A program made the translations under genes and the position numbers. Under the pieces are notes generated by a model. That model saw nothing but the letters and a program-made list of their open reading frames with translations, was not told the DNA's origin and searched no databases. From NCBI RefSeq assembly GCF_002993335.1, contig NZ_PVNS01000003.1, positions 62,001-126,000 of the forward strand: a DNA stretch of 64,000 nucleotides, read 5' to 3'. Below are positions 1 to 8,254 of the stretch, piece by piece. Source of the DNA: Alkalicoccus urumqiensis. Its GTDB lineage: Bacteria; Bacillota; Bacilli; Bacillales; Salisediminibacteriaceae. Numbering within the stretch: the first letter of the stretch is position 1; each line of letters opens with the position of its first letter.

Positions 1-464
1 ACGATCCAGAGCGGGCTTTCCACGCGGGTGACTGTCACCGGCGCATCGGACAGATACAGCGGGAGAAAAATGGCCGCCTGCATGCTGAGGGAAAGCACGA
101 TAAATAGAAAGTAGATCCACCAGACTGCAGCAATGCGGCTGTTTCTCGATTCGAGACCGTCCCGTACGATCGTCGTTTTTACGTCCCGGGACGGTTTTTC
201 GTTCGCGTAGACGGCCCATTTCCGGCGTCTTGAGGCGACGTGCCAGCCGTCTTCTTCGAGGGCGTGCGGGAGCGGATGGTTCCGGCTGCGGTCGAAGCTG
301 ACGGCGAACGTGGCGTGCTCCGGCTGGGCGCGGGTGAAGGTGAAGCGGCTCGTTTTCGGCTGAAATCCGGTGAGCCGCCAGCCTTCTTCGGCCTTCGAGG
401 CGAGCCAGGCTTCGGTTTTTTGGATGTGGAAGCTCCAGAATGGGCGGAATGTCGTTTCGGTCAC
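1..464 (-). CDS. DUF2812 family membrane protein, C-terminus cut by window edge
   Basis: The gene reads leftward off the window, so only about 154 residues are visible. The start is a GTG that overlaps the stop of the upstream PadR gene as GTGA, with AGGAGG a few bases before it. The N-terminal half is soluble and Trp-rich (FWSFHIQKTEAWL, GWRLTGF, GWHVASRRRKWAVY), as in DUF2812 proteins. A hydrophobic segment follows at about residues 114-135. DUF2812 genes commonly sit directly behind PadR regulators, as here. The biochemical function is unknown; the coupling suggests an integral membrane partner of the regulator. Confidence 0.8.
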   Translation of the reverse strand, partial: MTETTFRPFWSFHIQKTEAWLASKAEEGWRLTGFQPKTSRFTFTRAQPEHATFAVSFDRSRNHPLPHALEEDGWHVASRRRKWAVYANEKPSRDVKTTIVRDGLESRNSRIAAVWWIYFLFIVLSLSMQAAIFLPLYLSDAPVTVTRVESPLWI

Positions 465-799
465 GGGGATCCCTCCTGATGGGCGGCGGCGTTCGTGTAC
501 AGCTCCTTTAACCGTTCGGTTTCAAGGCGCAGAATCTCGGCGCCGGCCGGGGTGATTTCGTACGTTTTCCTGCGCCCGCCGCCTGCATAGACGACGAGAA
601 GCTGGTCTCTGGTCATCTTCGTCACCGTGCCGTAGACGGTCCCCGAGCCGAGCGTGAGGCGGCCCGCGGTCAGCCGCTCCACGTATTTGATAATGCCGTA
701 GCCGTGGCGTGGCTCATCCGCCAGACTCAGCAGAATGTAAAACGCCGTTTCCGACATCGGGATGTATTTTCTGCGCAGGTGTTCGGTTGCGTAGCTCAT
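461..799 (-). CDS. PadR family transcriptional regulator
   Basis: This 112-residue winged-helix DNA-binding protein has the PadR signature: MSETAFYILLSLADEPRHGYGI, then LTLGSGTVYGTVTKM and the wing YAGGGRRKTYEITPAG. The chosen ATG has GGAGGCAC just upstream; longer readings lack a ribosome site. The length is typical for the short PadR-s2 subfamily. It is co-transcribed and translationally coupled to the DUF2812 gene, and a palindromic site covers its own promoter, so autorepression is likely. The inducer cannot be told from sequence. Confidence 0.9.
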   Translation of the reverse strand: MSYATEHLRRKYIPMSETAFYILLSLADEPRHGYGIIKYVERLTAGRLTLGSGTVYGTVTKMTRDQLLVVYAGGGRRKTYEITPAGAEILRLETERLKELYTNAAAHQEGSP

Positions 800-816
800 A
801 TAGTGCCTCCTAAGTA

Positions 817-857
817 TGTCACGCTGTGAGTATATCACGTTGTGACACATTCTGCAA
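817..857 (-). promoter_or_regulatory. PadR promoter with twin palindromic operator
   Basis: On the minus strand TTGCAG (852-857) and TATACT (829-834) are separated by 17 bp, a good sigma-A promoter for the PadR operon. Two copies of TCAC-N3-GTGA lie at 819-829 and 835-845. Together they form a larger inverted repeat, TGTCAC to GTGACA (817-847), that covers the -10 box and spacer. This arrangement is expected for autorepression by the downstream PadR protein; binding is inferred. Confidence 0.7.
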
Positions 858-953
858 AATGTTTCCATGTTTGCAGTACAGGGCGGGTGGGGTGTAACGT
901 GGGGGAGGAGATGCACGTAGAAACAGACAGGACGAATCACAAGGAGGTTCTTC

Positions 954-1100
954 ATGGATCCGATTACGCTGGTGCTTCTCGTCATTTTAATTATCGCCTT
1001 CTTTCCGCTCATTCTGCGGAGTGTCGGCTGCCTGCTGCGGATTATTGCCGCCGTCGTCATCATTGCAGTCGGCATTTCACTGCTCTCACAATTACTGTAA
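954..1100 (+). CDS. Small membrane protein (48 aa)
   Basis: A 48-codon gene starts at ATG 954 behind AAGGAGGTTCTTC. Almost the whole product is hydrophobic: residues 5-22 (LVLLVILIIAFFPLI) and 27-46 form two membrane spans joined by a short polar turn (RSVGC). A terminator follows within a few bases of the stop. The strong ribosome site and terminator argue that it is real. The family is not recognised; it could be a small stress or envelope protein of the kind common in Bacillaceae. Confidence 0.65.
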   Translation: MDPITLVLLVILIIAFFPLILRSVGCLLRIIAAVVIIAVGISLLSQLL

Positions 1101-1102
1101 AA

Positions 1103-1137
1103 AAAGCGGCCTCCCCGTCTTCCGGGAAGGCCGCTTT
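1103..1137. terminator. Bidirectional intrinsic terminator
   Basis: AAAGCGGCCT pairs with AGGCCGCTTT around a short loop. A-rich and T-rich flanks on both sides let it serve the plus-strand small membrane protein and the minus-strand gene ending at 1140. Confidence 0.8.
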
Positions 1138-1139
1138 CG

Positions 1140-1415
1140 TTATTCCGCCGAGGTGGCGATATTGTTCAGCGCGTTTTCCACGCCTTCTTTGTCGCCGCCC
1201 GCATAAAACATGGCCAGCAGCTCGTAGCTCGTACGCAGATCGATCAGGTAGCAGTCGTGCGTCTGCGTATTGTACACGAAATGATGCAGCTCGCTTCCTT
1301 TCGTTCCGTCGACCACTTTGTACGGCCCCGCGTCAAACAGCTCCCGCATGCCGCTCTGGGCAAGCTCCATAAACTCCTCGCGCGTTACCTTTTTCTCTGC
1401 AGTAAATTGACTCAT
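1140..1415 (-). CDS. Hypothetical protein (91 aa)
   Basis: The chosen ATG has AGGAGGGATAC before it; a longer reading to 1460 has no ribosome site. The 91-residue acidic soluble protein has a charged N-terminus (TAEKKVTREEFMEL) and a C-terminal stretch with TQTHDCYLIDLRTSYELL. There is no signal peptide or membrane span. I do not recognise the family. It is convergent with the small membrane protein gene and shares its terminator. Confidence 0.7.
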   Translation of the reverse strand: MSQFTAEKKVTREEFMELAQSGMRELFDAGPYKVVDGTKGSELHHFVYNTQTHDCYLIDLRTSYELLAMFYAGGDKEGVENALNNIATSAE

Positions 1416-1569
1416 CGTATCCCTCCTGAAATCCTTTGTTATCCCCAGACAGTTTATCACGACAGGCCGGAGGGAGAAAACGAAAACGGCTTTCTGTATG
1501 CAGGAGGGGAGAGGGGAAGGCTGCTTGTTTCAGCAGACGGGCAGCTTTGCTGCCTCTGGACAGACATAC

Positions 1570-1752
1570 CTACGCCTCTTCTTCGTCCTTTACTATAATC
1601 GTACAAACATCCATTTTCACACTGCCGGATTCATCTTCTTTCAGAGGTTCTTCGCTCACGTTTCGAAAAAAGAAGGCCTCGATATCCAAGTCGGTTAATA
1701 TTGTTATCCGCTCTTCCCCGCTTTCTTCCAATATTCTTTCAAACTCCTCCAT
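1570..1752 (-). CDS. Possible small acidic protein (60 aa)
   Basis: A 60-residue reading frame, rich in Glu and Asp, starts at an ATG with only a distant purine-rich stretch (GGACGGAGAG, about 10 nt away). Codon use and the acidic composition resemble neighbouring genes. It has no recognisable domain and may be a fragment of a longer ancestral gene. Treat as tentative. Confidence 0.4.
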   Translation of the reverse strand: MEEFERILEESGEERITILTDLDIEAFFFRNVSEEPLKEDESGSVKMDVCTIIVKDEEEA

Positions 1753-1926
1753 TGTCAGGCGCTCTCCGTCCTTTCAGAAAGGCAGCAGCTTTTTTGCCGC
1801 TGTATCTTGTGTCCTGATCAGCCGGCTGATGGTTACCAAAGTATCGCTGAGATAGCATTAGCGCGTGCTGGGCTTCTTTCAAGAAATGACATCCGGATGC
1901 ATCGAGGCCTGTTCAGAGCGGGAAAC

Positions 1927-2474
1927 CTGCGGGCGGAGCCCGCCATCTGCTTCAGACCGGTGACCGTTTCCGGCGGAGGGCAGCGGGGTGTGCTGCCGGT
2001 GGATGGGGAAGTTGGACTTTTTCGGTGCGGAGTGGGAATACCGGACGTCGGTGTGGGAATTTCGGCTGGGAAAGTGAGACTTTCCGGCCGCTGTGGGAAC
2101 GGCCCCCTCTGTAGTGGGAGCGCTGGGCTGAGTTATGGGACTCGAAGCGGCCGTTATGGGAATCGATCTCTTCGTAGTGGGACTCCATGGCGGATAAGAA
2201 TACTGCGGGCGGAGCCCGCCATCTGCTTCAGACCGGTGACCGGTATCGGCGGAGGGCAGCGGGGTGTGCTGCCGGTGGATGGGGAAGTTGGACTTTTTCG
2301 GTGCGGAGTGGGAATACCGGGCGTCGGTGTGGGAATTTCGGCTGGGAAAGTGAGACTTTCCGGCCGCTGTGGGAACGGCCCCCTCTGTAGTGGGAGCGCT
2401 GGGCTGAGTTATGGGACTCGAAGCGGCCGTTGTGGGAATCGATCTCTTCGTAGTGGGACTCCATGGCGGATAAG
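1927..2474 (-). repeat. Tandem 276-bp duplication carrying 21-nt spaced repeat array (class B, TGGGA)
   Basis: Two almost identical 276-bp copies lie head to tail (1927-2202 and 2203-about 2474). In the second, the motif TGGGA, or a close variant, begins at 2288, 2309, 2330, 2351, 2370, 2391, 2412, 2433 and 2454. The steps are 21,21,21,19,21,21,21,21. The first copy shows the same pattern 276 bp earlier. Each copy begins near a perfect hairpin (GCGGGC-GGA-GCCCGC). The 900-bp stretch between the small gene at 1752 and fbp holds no convincing gene; reading frames through it only spell the repeat. See the findings for the shared architecture with other arrays. Confidence 0.85.
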
Positions 2475-2670
2475 CACGGCTCCGCGCAGCCGCACCGCCG
2501 GGCAGCAGTTCACCGCCCGGCATGCCATCCAATTCTGAAAATTTTTCCTTTTTCTACTGGTTCCATACCGGGATCTGCTATAAACTGGAGATACATCGGT
2601 ACAAAACTGTCACGAAGAAAAAGGCCTGCTGCGGGGGCTGTCCTGCAGGAGGACAGAGGGGGTATTCGGG

Positions 2671-4602
2671 ATGGATGTAAAGTATCTGGATCTATTGGCG
2701 AAAAAGTACGGCAGTGAAGAGGAAGTGGCGACGGAGATTATTCACCTGGAATCGATTCTGGATCTGCCGAAGGGCACGGAGCATTTTGTCAGTGACCTGC
2801 ACGGCGAATACCAGGCGTTTCAGCACGTGCTGCGGAACGGCTCGGGCAACGTGAAAATGAAAATCGCCGATGTGTTCAAGGGGGAGCTGAGCGAAGCGGA
2901 GATGAACGAGTTTGCGACGCTCATCTACTACCCGGAGGAGAAAATGAAGCTCGTCAAAAGTACGTTCACGAGTAAGGAAGCGCTCGGGGAATGGTACGAA
3001 AAAACGATCGCGCGCATGCTGCGGCTGATTTCGCATTCGTCCTCCAAGTACACGCGCTCCAAGCTCCGCAAAGCGCTGCCGCAGCAGTTCGTCTACATCG
3101 TCGAAGAGCTGCTGTACAAAAAGGATGAGTTCGACGACAAAAAAGAGTACTACGAAAAGATGCTCGAGCGGACGATTGCTTTCGGACAGGCGGACAACCT
3201 GATCATCGGCCTCGCCTATACCATACAGCGGCTCGTCGTCGACCATCTGCACGTCGTCGGCGACATTTACGACCGGGGGCCCGACCCGCACAAAATCATG
3301 GATACGCTCATCAACTACCATTCGCTCGACATCCAGTGGGGCAACCACGACGTGCTCTGGATCGGCGCCTACGCAGGCTCCAAAGTGTGCCTGGCCAACA
3401 TCATCCGCATCTGCGCACGCTACAACAACCTGGACATCATTGAAGACGCCTACGGCATTAACCTGCGGCCGCTGTTGAACCTCGCCGAAAAATATTACGG
3501 TGACAACCCGCCGTTCCGCCCGAAGCGTACCGAGGACGACCAGCTGACCGAGCAGGAGCAGCTGCAGATTACGAAAATCCACCAGGCGATCGCTATCATT
3601 CAGTTCAAGCTTGAAAGTCCGATCATCAAGCGGCGCCCGTGCCTGCATATGGAGGACCGGCTGCTGTTGGAGCGCGTTGACTACGGCAGCAGCGAAGTAA
3701 CGATCCACGGGAAAACGTACCCGATCGAAAACGGCTGCTTTGCCACCGTGGATCCGGCCGATCCGACTGCACTTCTGGACGAGGAGCAGCAGGTGATCGA
3801 CAAGCTGCTGTTCTCCATCCAGCACTCCGAGAAACTGACGCGCCACATGAACTTCCTGATGAAAAAGGGCAGTCTTTACTTGAAGTATAACGGCAACCTG
3901 CTGATTCACGGCTGCATTCCGCTGGAAGAGGACGGCAGCATGAAAGAAATGGATATCGAGGGCACGGCGTACGCCGGGCGCGAACTGCTCGACGTGTTCG
4001 AGCGGTATGTGCGCGACTCGTTTGCCCGCCCGGAGGAGACGGATGATTTCGCGACCGACATGATCTGGTATTTGTGGACGGGGGAGAATTCGTCGCTGTT
4101 CGGCAAGCGGGAGATGACGACGTTTGAGCGGTATTTCATCCAGGATAAGGCGACGCACAAGGAGCGGAAGAATCCGTATTATTCGCTGCGGGAGGATGAA
4201 ACGATGTGCCGGCGCATGCTGGAGGAGTTCGATCTGGACCCGGATCAGGGGCGCATCATCAACGGGCACACCCCGGTGAAGGAAATCGACGGGGAGAATC
4301 CGATTAAGGCCGAGGGGAAGATGATCGTGATCGACGGCGGTTTTTCGAAGGCATACCAGTCGACGACGGGGATTGCGGGCTACACGCTTCTGTACAATTC
4401 GTACGGCATGCAGCTCGTCGCCCACCAGCATTTCAACTCGAAGGAAGACGTGCTGACGAAGGAAACCGACGTTCTCTCGGTGAAGCGTCTCGTCAACGAG
4501 GAGCTCGTGCGGAAAAAGGTGCGGGAGACGAACAACGGGGAAAAGCTGAAGCAGGATATCGAAAGCCTGCACCAGCTGCGGGAACACCGGTATATGAAAT
4601 AG
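2671..4602 (+). CDS. fbp: Fructose-1,6-bisphosphatase class III
   Basis: Hydrolyses fructose-1,6-bisphosphate to fructose-6-phosphate in gluconeogenesis, in the cytosol. The 643-residue length is right for the Firmicute class III enzyme. The calcineurin-like metal motifs are all present: [12 protein letters not shown] near residue 40, [15 protein letters not shown] near 200, [11 protein letters not shown] near 225, and NGHTPVKE with DGGFSKAYQ near 530-560. The start ATG follows an AGAGGGGG ribosome site. It is monocistronic with its own terminator. Growth on uronic acids, encoded later in the window, would need gluconeogenesis, so this enzyme fits that lifestyle. A 685-codon antisense frame is only a shadow. 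Confidence 0.96.
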   Translation: MDVKYLDLLAKKYGSEEEVATEIIHLESILDLPKGTEHFVSDLHGEYQAFQHVLRNGSGNVKMKIADVFKGELSEAEMNEFATLIYYPEEKMKLVKSTFTSKEALGEWYEKTIARMLRLISHSSSKYTRSKLRKALPQQFVYIVEELLYKKDEFDDKKEYYEKMLERTIAFGQADNLIIGLAYTIQRLVVDHLHVVGDIYDRGPDPHKIMDTLINYHSLDIQWGNHDVLWIGAYAGSKVCLANIIRICARYNNLDIIEDAYGINLRPLLNLAEKYYGDNPPFRPKRTEDDQLTEQEQLQITKIHQAIAIIQFKLESPIIKRRPCLHMEDRLLLERVDYGSSEVTIHGKTYPIENGCFATVDPADPTALLDEEQQVIDKLLFSIQHSEKLTRHMNFLMKKGSLYLKYNGNLLIHGCIPLEEDGSMKEMDIEGTAYAGRELLDVFERYVRDSFARPEETDDFATDMIWYLWTGENSSLFGKREMTTFERYFIQDKATHKERKNPYYSLREDETMCRRMLEEFDLDPDQGRIINGHTPVKEIDGENPIKAEGKMIVIDGGFSKAYQSTTGIAGYTLLYNSYGMQLVAHQHFNSKEDVLTKETDVLSVKRLVNEELVRKKVRETNNGEKLKQDIESLHQLREHRYMK

Positions 4603-4641
4603 ACAAAGCGCCGCTCCTTTTTCGTAAAGGGGCGGCGCTTT
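4598..4641 (+). terminator. fbp terminator, copy 1 of a 44-bp direct repeat
   Basis: AAAGCGCCGCTCC pairs with GGGGCGGCGCTTT and is followed by T residues. The identical 44 bp recur at 5673-5716, including the fbp stop-codon region. Confidence 0.9.
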
Positions 4642-4808
4642 TTGAGCAGATATTAGTATACTAATCGTTATTTTCGAAGAGGCTGTGGACTTAATAGATG
4701 GAGGAACTATAGACTGTACAAAAGCAGTTAATGTTGAATGAAGGAACAAATGATATGTTCTTAAGAGTATCTTATTATTAATTTATGAGAACAGGGAGTT
4801 TTAAATAT

Positions 4809-5606
4809 ATGAAGAGAGTTGTCGCGATTCTCATTGCGGGAGCCGCTTTAGCTGGTGTGGTGCTGGTCATTATGGGAACGATAAGCGATGATTCTCAAGC
4901 CCCCTCTTCCGGCAGTGAGGCAGTAATAGGAGCTAATTACTATAGTCTGCGTGATACCACCGGCGAACAATCGATCAATATGTTTGCGATGCAGCCGGTG
5001 GATGCGTCGGTTGCATGGAGGGAAGACACGATCGAATCGATCACCTTTGCAAATGAGGAAATGGAGGTCGAAAATGTCCGTGTCAGCACCGGAGGAGAGC
5101 ATTCCGGTCACATCCTCCTCAACATTATATTGAATGTCCGCTATGACAATACCGGGCTGGAAACGACAGAAGATATGACAGTGACATTTACAGATGGCAC
5201 GACAGAGACGCATACGTTTGGAGAGATGTCCTTTAGGCGATCCGATTCTCACTATACGGAAGTGTTCGGGACGCTGGATGACTATAGAGTGACCTACGAG
5301 GATGTACACTTTGAGGCTGCTTTAGAAAATGAGGCTGCGGAAACGATCCACCTCCGTCAAATCAGCGACAATCAGAATGTACTGAGCTACCAGTTCGAGC
5401 CGGCCTTGGAAATGGCGGAAGGAAGCCGGGAGGACATAAGCATCACGTTTGATGTTGAGGACGAAGCCTATGATTTCTATACGCTCCATCCGGTGGTTCA
5501 CTACAGTCGGGAAGAAGGAGCGGAGGAAACCATCGCGCTGCCGCCGGTGCAGTACAATGTGTTCCTGTCGGACGAAGAAAAAGCGGAGCGGATACTTACG
5601 GAATAA
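4809..5606 (+). CDS. Membrane-anchored extracytoplasmic protein of unknown function
   Basis: The start at 4809 is chosen because AGGGAG lies 11 nt before it; an upstream ATG (4785) has none. Residues 2-22 form a signal anchor (VVAILIAGAALAGVVLVIM). The following ~240 residues are acidic, Thr/Glu-rich and predicted outside the cell, with beta-rich segments such as EDMTVTFTDGTTETHTF. No cysteine lipobox and no catalytic motif are visible. The gene sits between two copies of the fbp terminator, so it may have arrived as an inserted segment. The family is not recognised. Confidence 0.75.
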   Translation: MKRVVAILIAGAALAGVVLVIMGTISDDSQAPSSGSEAVIGANYYSLRDTTGEQSINMFAMQPVDASVAWREDTIESITFANEEMEVENVRVSTGGEHSGHILLNIILNVRYDNTGLETTEDMTVTFTDGTTETHTFGEMSFRRSDSHYTEVFGTLDDYRVTYEDVHFEAALENEAAETIHLRQISDNQNVLSYQFEPALEMAEGSREDISITFDVEDEAYDFYTLHPVVHYSREEGAEETIALPPVQYNVFLSDEEKAERILTE

Positions 5607-5672
5607 CGTCGTTTATCATGCAGGGGAAGTGCAGAGGGAGCCTCTGCGGTTTCTGCATGAATCGATACATGG

Positions 5673-5716
5673 AATAGACAAAGCGCCGCTCCTTTTTCGT
5701 AAAGGGGCGGCGCTTT
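5673..5716. terminator. Duplicated fbp terminator, copy 2
   Basis: These 44 bp are identical to 4598-4641. The preceding bases (CGATACATGGAATAG) still resemble the last codons of fbp (CGGTATATGAAATAG). The hairpin can end both the plus-strand gene and the convergent peptidase gene. Confidence 0.85.
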
Positions 5717-6281
5717 ATTCAGCGGTGCCGGTTTCCCGGGCCTGCTGCAGCTCGTCGATCGAGAGGCCGAACGTCATCTGCAGGTGCGGGTAGTCGCGGA
5801 AGCCGTGCCAGTCGCCGCCCCACTCAAAGCCGATATCCTTGGCGATGGTGGCCACTTCGAGCCAGTCCGGCTCGCCGCTTCCGTTGAAGTCGGTTTCCGT
5901 GTCCCAGACGAGCCCGTCGTCGGTTTCGAGCGCATAGTCAATGGCGAGGCCGTAGTTGTGGTACGACTCCCAGGCGGCGGCATGGGTGACGATATCCCCG
6001 CCGGCCGACCGGCCTCTTGCATACAGCTCATCCTGGCGTTCCGGGGAGCGGTAGCCTTCTGTAATCACGAGGCGGATGTTCTCCGCCTCCGCCCGCCGAA
6101 GCAGCTCCTGTTTGGCTTCCTCCACGCGCGGGTGAAGGTCGTTTTCCGACACGACCGCCTCCGCGGAGACGAGCGGATTCCGCTGTTCTTCAGTACTGCC
6201 CGGAATCTCCACCGTCTTCCAGTCGACCGCTGACAGCGCCGCGAGCGCCGCCAGGAAAAACATGACTAAAAATAACCGCAT
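5715..6281 (-). CDS. Exported M15 family L-Ala-D-Glu/D-Ala-type peptidase, CwlK-like
   Basis: A 188-residue secreted cell-wall peptidase. The start has GAAGGTGG upstream. An N-terminal hydrophobic segment (residues 3-19) acts as signal or anchor. The M15C/VanY core has TEGYRSPERQDELYARG (about 74-90), SYHNYGLAIDYAL (about 107-118) and DYPHLQM (about 163-169). His108, Asp115 and His166 are the expected zinc ligands and Asp163 the likely general base. Proteins of this family cut the peptide stems of peptidoglycan; B. subtilis CwlK is an L-alanyl-D-glutamate endopeptidase. The exact bond cut here is inferred. Confidence 0.88.
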   Translation of the reverse strand: MRLFLVMFFLAALAALSAVDWKTVEIPGSTEEQRNPLVSAEAVVSENDLHPRVEEAKQELLRRAEAENIRLVITEGYRSPERQDELYARGRSAGGDIVTHAAAWESYHNYGLAIDYALETDDGLVWDTETDFNGSGEPDWLEVATIAKDIGFEWGGDWHGFRDYPHLQMTFGLSIDELQQARETGTAE

Positions 6282-6359
6282 ACGTTTCCACCTTCTTTTG
6301 TTTATCCTATCACAGGAAGAAAAGAAAGGGATAATGAAAGAGAACCTGGAGACACCAGT

Positions 6360-6397
6360 GTATACATGAATACAATTTTTGATATAATTATGTATAC
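6360..6397 (+). promoter_or_regulatory. XRE promoter/operator with inverted repeat
   Basis: GTATACAT (6360-6367) and ATGTATAC (6390-6397) are perfect inverted arms around an extended -10 box, TGATATAAT (TATAAT at 6383-6388). A ribosome site ACAGGAGGTG and the XRE start follow directly. Binding of the XRE protein here would shut off its own operon. Confidence 0.7.
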
Positions 6398-6413
6398 AAC
6401 AGGAGGTGTTCCG

Positions 6414-6746
6414 ATGAATACGCAGGAATTGGTTCGTACTCGTCTTAAGCAATGGCTTGAAAAAGAAAATAAATCATATGAGTGGCTGGCGGAACAACTG
6501 CATGTAAGCAAAGCTCTGGTTGGTCATCTTTTGGCAGGAAGAAGGACGTTTCAGCCTCATCACATCGAACAGACAGCGGCACTCATGAATCTTTCAGTAT
6601 CCGAACTACTGGCCCGGGAAGAAAAGGGGAAACTGCATGTACAGCTGCGCGGCGAGTTAACAAACCGACGTTCCAGACGAGAACTGGATAATGTTATTTT
6701 TGCCGTGGAGGATTATCTGAATATAAAGGAACAGAAAGGCTCATGA
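6414..6746 (+). CDS. XRE family helix-turn-helix regulator (antitoxin-like)
   Basis: A 110-residue protein with a Cro/CI-type HTH at about residues 20-62 (YEWLAEQLHVSKALVGHLLAG, then HHIEQTAALMNLSVSELL). The C-terminal tail is charged and includes RRSRRELDNVIFAVEDYL. ATG 6414 sits behind AGGAGGTGTTCC. The stop overlaps the ImmA/IrrE start as ATGA, so the two are translationally coupled. XRE plus ImmA/IrrE pairs are known in phage repressors, ICEs and toxin-antitoxin-like loci; the ImmA partner often cleaves the XRE protein. Confidence 0.85.
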   Translation: MNTQELVRTRLKQWLEKENKSYEWLAEQLHVSKALVGHLLAGRRTFQPHHIEQTAALMNLSVSELLAREEKGKLHVQLRGELTNRRSRRELDNVIFAVEDYLNIKEQKGS

Positions 6747-7483
6747 ATCCAAAGGAAAAAGCAGAACAGATTGCAGAAGCCTTTGCTCAGGATTACCTTG
6801 AAGAAACGCTTGGGCATGACATATTTATTGGTGCTTTTATTGAACAGCTTGTAACAGATGAGGCGAATGTGATTTATCATTGGGTGGAAGACCCGGGGTA
6901 TTTCGGTGCCGCTCTTACGTCATCAGAAAACGAGCGGTTTATCGTTATAAATACGTACCATCCACTGCGCATGCGTTACTTCACTGCTGCTCATGAGCTG
7001 TGGCATTTAACAAAAGGATCCCTTTATGCCGGAGATGATCCCAACTTCGACCACGAACGAGCAGCAGATCGATTCGCCGCCGCTGTGATGATGCCGAAAG
7101 CCTTAACGAAGTATTTGTGGAGACAGTTCCGCAAAGCCTATACACCGGAAATGGCAGTCATTCATATTGCAGACATGGCCGGGGTGCCGTACAAGGCAGT
7201 AGCCCGAAGGCTTCAAGAATTAAATGAGAAGCCGGTCCACCTCAAATGGACAGAAGAACAATGGGGAAAATGTCGGGAAGCTGTGGGGCTGAACCGCACC
7301 CCTCTGGATATGCCGCTCCGGGGACAGCACTTTACCGCTTATGAAAAAGCAGTCAACCAGATGGTAAAGGAGCAGGAATTGAACAAGCTCAGCGCTGCCA
7401 ATAAACTATCACCTTATGCACCAGCGCTCGCTGAACAATATCAGCAGGAAGCAGCTTATAAGGATCGGCAGAATGAAGACTGA
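6743..7483 (+). CDS. ImmA/IrrE family metallo-endopeptidase
   Basis: A 246-residue zinc protease of the COG2856 family. The catalytic helix is FTAAHELWHLTKG, with the HExxH residues His84, Glu85 and His88. The third-ligand helix is HERAADRFAAAVMMP, Glu105 being the likely ligand. The C-terminal half carries a helical region with AGVPYKAVARRLQEL. Family members cleave a repressor encoded next door when triggered. It is translationally coupled to the XRE gene before it and overlaps the PIN gene after it by 11 nt, so all three are probably made as a unit. Confidence 0.9.
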   Translation: MNPKEKAEQIAEAFAQDYLEETLGHDIFIGAFIEQLVTDEANVIYHWVEDPGYFGAALTSSENERFIVINTYHPLRMRYFTAAHELWHLTKGSLYAGDDPNFDHERAADRFAAAVMMPKALTKYLWRQFRKAYTPEMAVIHIADMAGVPYKAVARRLQELNEKPVHLKWTEEQWGKCREAVGLNRTPLDMPLRGQHFTAYEKAVNQMVKEQELNKLSAANKLSPYAPALAEQYQQEAAYKDRQNED

Positions 7484-8078
7484 CAATGCGGCATTCATTG
7501 ATGCAAATGTGTTAATCGAAGCAGCGGCTTACAGTCAAGAGAATGTTTTGGAATGGTTGTCGAACCTATATGAAGCAGTATATATCCACCAGCAAGTTTT
7601 GGAAGAACTTCAGCTTTCCAGCGTACGTAAACGTGTAAAGACTTATATTTCTCAGGGAAAGTGGAAACTGTTTGATCCAGAGGATGAAGCTGTACTTTCT
7701 GACGCTGATTACGCTGTGTATGACAGCTATGTCAAAGATATCAGGGAGGCCTTCCGGAGACTGGACCGGAAGAAAGAAGCAGAGGGACGAAGAATCAAAC
7801 ATACAAATGATTTAGGGGAAATGCACTGTATTGCTGCTGCGCTATTACTAAATGTTGGCATTATCTGCAGTAATGATTATGATATTGGCGAAGTAGTGGT
7901 CGACGAGCATCTTACAATTCATGTGCCTAACGAGGAAGAAATGCCCCTTCAGCACGATACTCTGGTCGATGTCTGTTACGCGGTGATCTGCCGGGAGATC
8001 GGTTCAAAAAGCAGCGTACGTAAATTTTTAAAAACGGTTCGTTCCAGCCGAATAAGCGATCTGGATGCACGACTTTAA
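7473..8078 (+). CDS. PIN-domain-like nuclease, third gene of XRE-ImmA module
   Basis: A 201-residue protein. The start at ATG 7473 is preferred because the mature PIN fold begins right there (AAFIDANVLIEAA, Asp10 in the first acidic position). Further acidic residues occur in QVLEEL and in the typical third block, HTNDLGEMHCIAAAL, followed by GIICSNDYDIGE. PIN proteins are metal-dependent RNases, often toxins. The overlap with the ImmA gene indicates tight co-expression. Whether this is a toxin held by the XRE protein or an effector released by proteolysis is inference. Confidence 0.78.
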   Translation: MKTDNAAFIDANVLIEAAAYSQENVLEWLSNLYEAVYIHQQVLEELQLSSVRKRVKTYISQGKWKLFDPEDEAVLSDADYAVYDSYVKDIREAFRRLDRKKEAEGRRIKHTNDLGEMHCIAAALLLNVGIICSNDYDIGEVVVDEHLTIHVPNEEEMPLQHDTLVDVCYAVICREIGSKSSVRKFLKTVRSSRISDLDARL

Positions 8079-8149
8079 ATGAAAATCACGATCGATTCAA
8101 ACAGAAACAAAAGATATCATTATCAAGTAAAACAATTCTGTCAACTTTC

Positions 8150-8178
8150 TTGACTTTGCTCCTTCAGCGGTGTATTCT
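8150..8178 (+). promoter_or_regulatory. Sigma-A promoter of the methyltransferase gene
   Basis: TTGACT (8150-8155) and TATTCT (8173-8178) are 17 bp apart. The 76-nt leader that follows holds small hairpins (CGAA/TTCG; GGGC/GCCC) but no S-box or other riboswitch that I can recognise. Confidence 0.65.
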
Positions 8179-8254
8179 GCAGGCTACTCGAAATTTGTTC
8201 GGGCCTTCCCCTGTGCCCTGGGCGCAGAATTGATAAGGAGAAAGAGGAGATATC

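Noticed and set aside
1807-2538. Long open frames across the class B array on both strands
   Set aside because: They only spell the 21-nt repeat; the 19-nt step shifts the frame inside each array and no ribosome site is present.
2692-4749. 685-codon open frame on the minus strand
   Set aside because: It is the antisense shadow of fbp; composition is Arg/Leu/His-biased and it lacks a ribosome site and any domain.
8179-8254. SAM riboswitch before the homocysteine methyltransferase gene
   Set aside because: The leader is only about 75 nt and lacks the S-box conserved core and a terminator/antiterminator pair.
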